Below are positions 5,252-10,434 of a DNA stretch of 10,434 nucleotides, piece after piece (position 1 is the stretch's first letter; each line of letters opens with the position of its first letter). Below the pieces are notes generated by a model. It was not told the origin of the DNA. It worked only from the letters and a program-made list of their open reading frames with translations, and did no database searches. Source of the stretch: a bacterium (GTDB taxonomy: Bacteria; JAMCPX01); NCBI GenBank assembly GCA_027364825.1, contig DAHXOM010000029.1:1-10434 (forward strand), in the 5' to 3' direction. Both the position numbers and the translations under genes were made by a program.

Positions 5252-6885
5252 TGATTCAGGGCACGGGCTCCGGTGTCGGGAAGAGTCTGGTTGTTACTGC
5301 ACTGTGCAGGATCTTTAAGGACATGGGCGTGGATGTTGCACCTTTTAAGGCACAGAACATGGCATTGAACGCGTATGTAACAAGGGAAGGCGGCGAGATC
5401 GGTGTTGCGCAGGCGCTCCAGGCTTTTGCTGCAGGCATAGAGCCTGAGATCGATATGAATCCGATCTTGCTGAAGCCTTCGGGAGAGTCGGGCGTTCAGA
5501 TAGTGATTCACGGGAAGGCTTATAAAACCATGAAGGCACGAGGATACTACGGGTTAAAACACCGGGCGAACAATGCTGTCAGAAGTTCTTTTAAAAGGCT
5601 TTCGAAAAGCCATGCATTAATCATTATAGAAGGCGCAGGCAGCCCTGCCGAAATAAATCTTATGAAGGATGATATAGTAAACATGGCAATGGCAAGGTAT
5701 GCAAACGCACCTGTTTTGCTTGTAGGGGATATCGATAAAGGCGGTGTGTTTGCGTCATTTTACGGAACGGTTGAACTGCTAAAAGATAGTACAAATCGCA
5801 CAGTCCATCATACCAAAGCTGGGGAAACCCTCTGTGTCCCCCTTATCAGGGGGAGATTGCGAGACGCAGATTATATAAAGGCATTCATTGTAAACAAATT
5901 TAGGGGTGATTTAGACTTGCTCAAGCCCGGTCTTAAAATGATTGAAGATAAAACCAATAGGCCTGTGATAGGGGTGATCCCTTATATGAATAATATTGGA
6001 CTGCCGGAAGAAGATGGGGCGTATATGGAAGAAATTCAAAACTCAAAATTCAAAACTCAAAATTCAGAATTAGAAATTCAAAACTCAAAACTCAAAATTC
6101 AAAATTCGGGATCAGGAAATCAAGATCCAATAAAGATCGTTGTAGTAAAGCTTCCGTATATCTCGAACTTCACGGACTTTGATCCTTTTTATTATGAACC
6201 GGATGTTGAGCTCTTCTATTCCAACAATCCGTTGGATATAGAACATGCGGACATTGTAATGATTCCCGGCACAAAGAATACAGTGGATGCGCTTCTATTT
6301 TTAAAACAAACAGGACTTCATGAAAGTATAAAACGGGCGTATGCAAAAGGTACTCAGGTCATTGGAATATGCGGCGGTTATCAGATATTGGGGAAAAGGC
6401 TCCATAACCCTTATGGTGTGGAAGGCAGGATTAAAACATTGGACGGAATCGGCATATTGCCTATAAAAACAGTGTTTCAAAAAGAAAAGATTACAGCGCA
6501 GGTGGAAGCCGGGATTGTCCCGGGGGCAGGGTTTGGATTCCAAGGGTTTGAAGATATCAGATTGAAAGGCTATGAGATCCACCATGGTATAAGCACCGGG
6601 GATATAGGGGTGTTCAGGTTAAGAAGGGTTCCAAATATAAAGGGGTTTGATACACTGGATGGATCAAAAAATAAAAACTGTTTTGGCACGTACCTGCACG
6701 GCATCTTTGATAATGATGAATTCAGAAGGGCAATCCTGAACAACATCAGGATAAAAAAGGGCTTAAAGCCGTTAAAGCATACCTTTCGCTATGCTCAGGC
6801 GAAGGACAGGGCAATCGATCGTTTTGCAGACAGTGTAAAACAGCACCTTGATGTGGAATATATAAAAAGACTGATAGGAGTATGA
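5236..6885 (+). CDS. cobQ: Cobyric acid synthase (glutamine-hydrolysing), with two repeat-derived insertions
   Basis: CobQ/CbiP amidates corrin side chains b, d, e and g of adenosylcobyrinate a,c-diamide, using glutamine and ATP. The N-terminal ATPase domain begins MAKALMIQGTGSGVGKS (P-loop at 9-17), with PFKAQNMALNAY, IIIEGAGSPAEINL, LLVGDIDKGGVFASFYG and FIVNKFRGDLDLL. The C-terminal glutamine amidotransferase domain has KLPYISNFTDFDPF, the nucleophile Cys379 in GICGGYQILG, YEIHHGIS and GTYLHGIFDND. At 549 residues it is about 50 longer than usual. The excess lies at residues about 184-213 (palindrome at 5831-5870) and 267-292 (heptamer repeat at 6034-6110, interdomain linker). Catalytic motifs are intact, so it is probably functional. 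ATG 5236 has AGGGG 5 nt upstream and fits the family N-terminus; ATG 5251, giving a TGATG overlap with cobS, is an alternative. Confidence 0.94.
   Translation: MAKALMIQGTGSGVGKSLVVTALCRIFKDMGVDVAPFKAQNMALNAYVTREGGEIGVAQALQAFAAGIEPEIDMNPILLKPSGESGVQIVIHGKAYKTMKARGYYGLKHRANNAVRSSFKRLSKSHALIIIEGAGSPAEINLMKDDIVNMAMARYANAPVLLVGDIDKGGVFASFYGTVELLKDSTNRTVHHTKAGETLCVPLIRGRLRDADYIKAFIVNKFRGDLDLLKPGLKMIEDKTNRPVIGVIPYMNNIGLPEEDGAYMEEIQNSKFKTQNSELEIQNSKLKIQNSGSGNQDPIKIVVVKLPYISNFTDFDPFYYEPDVELFYSNNPLDIEHADIVMIPGTKNTVDALLFLKQTGLHESIKRAYAKGTQVIGICGGYQILGKRLHNPYGVEGRIKTLDGIGILPIKTVFQKEKITAQVEAGIVPGAGFGFQGFEDIRLKGYEIHHGISTGDIGVFRLRRVPNIKGFDTLDGSKNKNCFGTYLHGIFDNDEFRRAILNNIRIKKGLKPLKHTFRYAQAKDRAIDRFADSVKQHLDVEYIKRLIGV
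5831..5870. repeat. Imperfect palindrome inside the CobQ ATPase domain
   Basis: The inner arms TCCCCC (5837-5842) and GGGGGA (5849-5854) flank TTATCA. The outer arms TCTGTGTC (5831-5838) and GACGCAGA (5863-5870) pair with one G-T wobble; inner and outer stems are offset, so the fold is bulged. It encodes part of the stretch TLCVPLIRGRLRDAD (198-212), between GTVELL and IKAFIVNKF, where CbiP proteins normally have only around ten residues. This fits an in-frame insertion in a surface loop. Confidence 0.65.
6034..6110 (+). repeat. Heptanucleotide tandem repeat, 11 units, in the CobQ interdomain linker
   Basis: Eleven contiguous 7-nt units run from 6034 to 6110: ATTCAAA and ACTCAAA mixed, with variants ATTCAGA, ATTAGAA and a diverged last unit ATTCGGG. 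Translation gives a seven-residue periodicity, IQNSKFK / TQNSELE / IQNSKLK / IQNSGSG (267 onward), between the ATPase and amidotransferase domains. Unit and reading phase match the array in the lipoprotein at 1445-1550. Confidence 0.92.
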
Positions 6886-6962
6886 ATTTATACATTTGAA
6901 AGTAGTAAGCGAAAGGATAACAGTAGTAAAGATAGCAGGAGTATTTTAAAGGAGCTCACGCA

Positions 6963-8339
6963 ATGGTTAGAGGCATAGTAATAGCGGGTACGCACAGCGG
7001 ATGCGGCAAGACGACGGTAACGCTCGGGCTGCTGAGCGCACTCAAAAAAATGGGACTCAAAATCCAGCCCTTCAAAGCAGGTCCGGATTTTATCGATGCG
7101 GGCTTGCATACCTTTGTTTCCGGACTGCCCTCAAGGAACCTCGATCTTTGGATGTGCGGTGAGCAGGGTGTCAAAGAATGTTTTTCTCAACATACGGCGG
7201 ATGTTGATATTGCAGTGGTGGAAGGCGTTATGGGCATGTATGACGGGGATTATAATACGGCAGATCTTGCAGGGCTCCTCTGTCTGCCTGTTGTACTGGT
7301 TGTTGATGCTTATGGAATGGCAGAAAGTGCAGGGGCAATAGTAGAGGGATTTGCAGAATATAGCCGGAGAAAGACCCGTGGATTGAAAAAAGCTAAAATA
7401 GCAGGTGTAATATTCAACCGTGTATCATCCGGGCCGCATTTCAATATGCTGAAAAACGCTGTCAGGGATGTACCCGTTTTCGGTTATCTTCCGAAGAATA
7501 ATGATTTTGAGATTCAGGAGAGGCATCTCGGACTTATAACCGCCCAGGAAAATCCTGTAACGCAGCAAGCCATAGATAAACTTGCAAAAATTGTGCTGGA
7601 GCATATTGACGTGAATGCTATAATCCAAAATCCCGTAGTAGGGGCAGGGTTATCCCGCCCCTACTCAAAACACAAGATTGAAATTGCGCTTAGTAATTCC
7701 GGTATTAAACAGAAAATCCGCATTGCCCTTGCGTACGATAAGGCGTTTTGTTTTTATTATGAGGATAATCTGGATATGCTGAGAGAAGCGGGTGCAGAGA
7801 TTATAAAATTCAGTCCATGGAGTGATGAACAAGTGCCTGACGCTGATGTCTTGTACATCGGCGGAGGTTATCCGGAGATACATGCGCATGCATTATCAGA
7901 AAATGAATCGATGCTTGAATCCATCAGGGCATGGGTGGATGCTGACAAGCCTGTTTATGCCGAGTGCGGCGGTATGATGTACCTATCAAAGGGAATTTAT
8001 GATTTTGACAATAGGTTTTACAGGATGGCAGGTGTGCTGCCGTTTGAAACCAAAATGGAGAGATCAAGATTGCACCTAGGTTATAGGGAAATAATTTTAA
8101 AAGAAGATTGTATCCTTGGTAAAAAGGGCGATAGACTGAAAGGGCAGGAGTTCCATTATTCCGAGCGTACCAATATCGGGCAGGCCGCATCACTCAAGAC
8201 CTGTTACCGATTGGAACCGGATGGTGCTGAAGAGGGTTATTGTATAAAGCGGGTACTCGCAAGCTACATACATGTCCATTTTTGTTCTCATCCGGACACC
8301 GCGGTATTGTTTATAAATTTTGTCAAGAGAGGGATATAG
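6963..8339 (+). CDS. cbiA: Cobyrinic acid a,c-diamide synthase
   Basis: CbiA amidates the a and c acetate side chains of cobyrinic acid with glutamine and ATP. The N-terminal P-loop ATPase domain starts MVRGIVIAGTHSGCGKTT (P-loop at 9-17), then KAGPDFIDAGLH and VEGVMGMYDG. The C-terminal amidotransferase domain has YIGGGYPEIHA, the nucleophile Cys335 in YAECGGMMYLS, QEFHYSE and SYIHVHFCSHPD. Length 458 is normal. The linker (about 215-245) contains VGAGLSRPY, encoded exactly by a 27-bp palindrome. AAAGGAG (6948-6954) lies 8 nt before ATG 6963. A 77-bp gap separates it from cobQ, in which I see nothing else. CbiA (cobyrinate) rather than the aerobic CobB (hydrogenobyrinate) is inferred from context. 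Confidence 0.94.
   Translation: MVRGIVIAGTHSGCGKTTVTLGLLSALKKMGLKIQPFKAGPDFIDAGLHTFVSGLPSRNLDLWMCGEQGVKECFSQHTADVDIAVVEGVMGMYDGDYNTADLAGLLCLPVVLVVDAYGMAESAGAIVEGFAEYSRRKTRGLKKAKIAGVIFNRVSSGPHFNMLKNAVRDVPVFGYLPKNNDFEIQERHLGLITAQENPVTQQAIDKLAKIVLEHIDVNAIIQNPVVGAGLSRPYSKHKIEIALSNSGIKQKIRIALAYDKAFCFYYEDNLDMLREAGAEIIKFSPWSDEQVPDADVLYIGGGYPEIHAHALSENESMLESIRAWVDADKPVYAECGGMMYLSKGIYDFDNRFYRMAGVLPFETKMERSRLHLGYREIILKEDCILGKKGDRLKGQEFHYSERTNIGQAASLKTCYRLEPDGAEEGYCIKRVLASYIHVHFCSHPDTAVLFINFVKRGI
7638..7664. repeat. 27-bp palindromic repeat, copy B (inside cbiA)
   Basis: The arms GTAGGGGC (7638-7645) and GCCCCTAC (7657-7664) are perfectly complementary, with a further partial stem towards a TTA loop. 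The element occupies nine complete codons, residues 226-234 (VGAGLSRPY), in the interdomain linker. It is 22/27 identical to the copy at 3197-3223 by my alignment. Confidence 0.85.
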
Positions 8340-8340
8340 G

Positions 8341-9291
8341 ATGCTCAAGAGGTTTATAATTCTTGTATTGTTTGTCATTGCAGGGGCAGGTACGCAGGGA
8401 AGCTTGGTTAATCAAAGCAATACAAAATCCCCCCTTCTTCCCCCCTTTGTTAAAGGGGGGGAGGGGGGATTAGAAAACATAGTCGTCCGGGATGATATAG
8501 GCAGGAAAGTATCAATTCAAATACCGGTAAAACGGGTTGTTACACTTGCACCATCAAACACGGATATTGTTTCTGCGCTTGGCATGACATCTACGGTTGT
8601 CGGGGCAAGCAATACCGACGATAATCCATTACCGTCTTATGTGAAAAGGATTGGATTTATCAATCCGTCGGTCGAAGAGATTGTTTCTTTAAGACCCGGG
8701 CTGGTTATGGGGATCTATGGAGAGGACATGATATGTAACAGGCTTGAACATTTGAACATCCCCTGTATAATGCTATCACCAGATACAATTGATGGAGTAA
8801 TGCACGATATAAGGCTTGCCGGCAGGATCTTTTCGGCAAATGCTGCTGCATCCGTTGTCGGGAATAAAATAAAAGGGAAAATGGATTGGATGAATGCAAA
8901 GTTAAGTCATTGCAAAACAACACCGCGCGTATACTTTGAGATAGATGCCTCTGACCCGTCGAGGCCGTTCTCTGCAGGCCGGGGCAGTTTTATCGACAGC
9001 ATGATAACCATGGCGCATGCGGTAAATATTGCCCATAATACCAATACCATGTGGCCGCAGCTCTCGGAAGAATATATCCTTTCGCAGGATCCGGATGTTA
9101 TTATCCTGTCCGATAAGTTTGATATAAATGCACTGAGGAAACGCCCGGGCTGGTCTGCAATAAAGGCCGTTCAAACAGGCAGGGTCTACCATATAAACGA
9201 AAATCTTGTCTCGAGACCGGGCCCTGACATTATCAATGCTTTTGTTCAGATAGCAAAGGACATCCACCCGGAGGTGTTTGAGAAATGGTGA
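8341..9291 (+). CDS. btuF: Periplasmic cobalamin-binding protein of ABC importer
   Basis: A 316-residue class III substrate-binding protein (BtuF/FecB-type fold) that would deliver corrinoid to BtuCD. Residues 1-20 (MLKRFIILVLFVIAGAGTQG) form a signal peptide. After a palindrome-encoded stretch (PPFVKGGEGG) come VVRDDIGRKVSIQIPVKRVV, TLAPSNTDIVSALGM, VVGASNTDDNPL, INPSVEEIVSLRPGLVMG and DPDVIIL, and the C-terminal half is complete. The start is ATG 8341, one base after the cbiA stop, preceded by GAGAGGG; the TTG at 8320 would lack a proper signal start. Context favours corrinoid over siderophore as substrate, but sequence alone does not prove it. Confidence 0.9.
   Translation: MLKRFIILVLFVIAGAGTQGSLVNQSNTKSPLLPPFVKGGEGGLENIVVRDDIGRKVSIQIPVKRVVTLAPSNTDIVSALGMTSTVVGASNTDDNPLPSYVKRIGFINPSVEEIVSLRPGLVMGIYGEDMICNRLEHLNIPCIMLSPDTIDGVMHDIRLAGRIFSANAAASVVGNKIKGKMDWMNAKLSHCKTTPRVYFEIDASDPSRPFSAGRGSFIDSMITMAHAVNIAHNTNTMWPQLSEEYILSQDPDVIILSDKFDINALRKRPGWSAIKAVQTGRVYHINENLVSRPGPDIINAFVQIAKDIHPEVFEKW
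8426..8471. repeat. G/C-run palindromic repeat inside btuF
   Basis: The outer arms AATCCCCCC (8426-8434) and GGGGGGATT (8463-8471), and the inner arms CCCCCCTTT (8440-8448) and AAAGGGGGG (8452-8460), form a slightly bulged long hairpin. It encodes SPLLPPFVKGGEGGL (about residues 29-44), between signal peptide and first strand, where binding proteins of this family need no sequence. Peptides like PPFVKGGxGG recur in bacterial annotations as translations of such repeats (from memory). Confidence 0.85.
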
Positions 9292-9314
9292 GGCAATTGC
9301 TCTTCATAAGTGGA

Positions 9315-9366
9315 GTTGGGTTATTTCAAGGTGTGACACGAAGGTGTCACGAGGAAACACTCCAAC
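9315..9366. repeat. Imperfect hairpin element 1 in btuF-btuC gap
   Basis: The outer arms 9315-9327 (GTTGGGTTATTTC) and 9354-9366 (GAAACACTCCAAC) pair with two mismatches and a wobble. They enclose a perfect GTGACAC-GAAG-GTGTCAC hairpin (9333-9350). No T-tract follows. It may attenuate or stabilise the transcript between btuF and btuC, but its form suggests a dispersed repeat. Confidence 0.6.
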
Positions 9367-9372
9367 CTGCCT

Positions 9373-9446
9373 GTCATTGCGAGGGAGTAAAACGACCGAA
9401 GCAATCCTTCAATACCGGTAGATTGCTTCACTTCGTTCGCAATGAC
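9373..9446. repeat. Dispersed palindromic repeat of the GTCATTGCGAG type in btuF-btuC gap
   Basis: The outer arms GTCATTGCGA (9373-9382) and TCGCAATGAC (9437-9446) are perfectly complementary. The inner arms GAAGCAATC (9398-9406) and GATTGCTTC (9421-9429) are also perfect. This layout matches a widely dispersed bacterial palindromic repeat I know from many genomes, whose spurious translation reads like HCEG...RLLHFVRNDK. It is probably non-coding. Confidence 0.85.
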
Positions 9447-9490
9447 AAAGGAGAAATTATTGTGCAGCATCCAGAAGGAACAAACTACCA

Positions 9491-10434
9491 ATGAAGCTGT
9501 ATCAATACATAGAAAGGCATACATGGCTTCTGTGGTCCGTACTCGTGCTGTGTCTTGCCATAGTATTTATGCTCAACATCGCAATCGGCCCTGTAAACAT
9601 ACCTATTGCGGATGTCGTAAAGGCATTCGTGGCTTCGTCCAAAAGTGTGGACAGTACGATCATCCTGTCCATCAGACTGCCCGTGGCTATTGCCGGTATA
9701 ATCGTGGGAGCAGGACTCGGGGTGAGCGGTGCGATCTTTCAGGCGATACTGAGAAACCCGCTTGCAGACCCCTATATTCTGGGCAGCTCTTCGGGTGCCG
9801 CACGCGGTGCCGCCATTGCGCAGGCAGTCATGTTGAGCAGTGTTTCGGTGTCCTTGTCGGCTTTTCTGGGTGCTGTCGGTGCAATGGCAATCGTATACCT
9901 GATCTCCCTTTCATCCGGCAGTTCATCGCCGCTCTACCTCATACTGGCTGGCGTTGCGGTCAGTGCACTCCTCGGTTCCGTGATGTCGTTTATTATACTT
10001 ATGAGCAATACCATGCAGATCAGGATCTACTCCATAATGATGTGGCTTATGGGCGGTGTAAAAGAAACAGGATGGCATGAACTCATCTTTATCGGTACTG
10101 CATTTATTGTCCTGAGTGTGACGGCAGTCCTTATTGCCCCCTACCTCGATGTACTCTCATTCGGGGACGAAAAGGCATCGAGCCTCGGCGTGCATGTTGA
10201 AAGGACAAGGCTGCTCTCGATGGTCATTGCGGCCCTGCTTGCAGGCGTTGCAGTCTATCTGAGCGGGCTTGTGGGGTTTGTAGGGCTTATTGTACCGCAC
10301 ATTACGAGACTGGTCATCGGCCCTTCCCATAAAAGACTCATTACCGTCAGTATTTTTGTCGGCGCCATCTTCTTGCTGGTATCGAACCTCATAGCAAGGA
10401 CCGTTCTGCGGCCGGTCGAGGTGCCTGTCGGTGT
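9491..10434 (+). CDS. btuC: ABC transporter permease, BtuC/FecCD family (3' end outside window)
   Basis: The frame opens at ATG 9491 (MKLYQYIERHTWLLWSVLVL), with AAGGA at 9475-9479 upstream, and is open to the window edge: 314 codons of a family usually about 325-350 long. It is very hydrophobic, with many transmembrane helices. Family motifs are present: IRLPVAIAGIIVGAGLGVSG, QAILRNPLADPYILGSSSGA, LILAGVAVSALLGS, MMWLMGGV, the coupling-helix region SFGDEKASSLGVHVERTR, and GLVGFVGLIVPHITRLVIGP. It would form the inner-membrane channel of the importer served by BtuF. The ATPase BtuD is expected just downstream. FecCD permeases for siderophores are similar, so substrate is assigned by context. 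Confidence 0.92.
   Translation, partial: MKLYQYIERHTWLLWSVLVLCLAIVFMLNIAIGPVNIPIADVVKAFVASSKSVDSTIILSIRLPVAIAGIIVGAGLGVSGAIFQAILRNPLADPYILGSSSGAARGAAIAQAVMLSSVSVSLSAFLGAVGAMAIVYLISLSSGSSSPLYLILAGVAVSALLGSVMSFIILMSNTMQIRIYSIMMWLMGGVKETGWHELIFIGTAFIVLSVTAVLIAPYLDVLSFGDEKASSLGVHVERTRLLSMVIAALLAGVAVYLSGLVGFVGLIVPHITRLVIGPSHKRLITVSIFVGAIFLLVSNLIARTVLRPVEVPVG

Noticed and set aside
6034..6110. CRISPR-like array
   Set aside because: The units are contiguous 7-mers with no spacers and lie inside an intact coding frame.
9285..9494. A 69-codon open frame starting at the end of btuF and ending over the btuC start
   Set aside because: Most of it is translation of the two palindromic elements; its CHCEG...RLLHFVRNDK text is the familiar spurious product of the GTCATTGCGAG repeat.
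9442..10080. A 212-codon + strand open frame
   Set aside because: It is an out-of-frame shadow of btuC, cysteine- and arginine-rich with no family features. The true permease is in the frame starting at 9491, which runs off the window.

Overview
The window is a single-strand (+) vitamin B12 (cobalamin) uptake and late-biosynthesis cluster. It comes from a Gram-negative bacterium, because it opens with a TonB-dependent outer-membrane receptor and contains a lipoprotein. The CbiA/CobQ/CobS/CobT/CobU/BtuFC gene set, moderate GC and many short palindromic and heptamer repeats would fit an anaerobic Desulfobacterota (deltaproteobacterial) or Nitrospirota genome. That lineage guess is inference; no rRNA or other marker gene is present.

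Layout: 1-1266 is the C-terminal part of a BtuB-like receptor cut by the window edge. 1437-2633 is a beta-propeller lipoprotein whose stop codon overlaps the cobU start. Next come cobU (2633-3163), cobT (3288-4406), cobS (4418-5251), cobQ/cbiP (5236-6885), cbiA (6963-8339), btuF (8341-9291) and btuC (9491 to the window end, incomplete). Spacing is tight, with start/stop overlaps at lipoprotein-cobU and cobS-cobQ and a 1-nt gap at cbiA-btuF, so most of this is probably one transcript. btuD, cobA, cbiB, cobC and cobD are not in the window, and no B12-riboswitch core was seen in the gaps.

Functionally, the receptor and perhaps the lipoprotein capture corrinoids at the surface. BtuF and BtuC carry them through periplasm and inner membrane. 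CbiA and CobQ amidate the corrin ring, CobU activates adenosylcobinamide, CobT makes alpha-ribazole phosphate, and CobS joins the halves. The cluster can therefore serve both de novo synthesis and salvage.

The most unusual aspect is the load of short repeats, many inside coding sequence. A degenerate heptanucleotide repeat (unit like ATTCAAA) lies in both the lipoprotein signal peptide and the CobQ interdomain linker, read in the same frame. A 27-bp palindrome sits between cobU and cobT and again, as exactly nine codons, in the CbiA interdomain linker. Other palindromes lie in cobS, the CobQ ATPase domain, just after the BtuF signal peptide, and in the receptor-lipoprotein and btuF-btuC gaps. 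The reading frames stay open and the catalytic motifs intact, which resembles the in-frame palindromic elements described in Rickettsia. The second point of interest is the propeller lipoprotein next to a BtuB-like receptor, an arrangement like the Bacteroides BtuB-BtuG pair.
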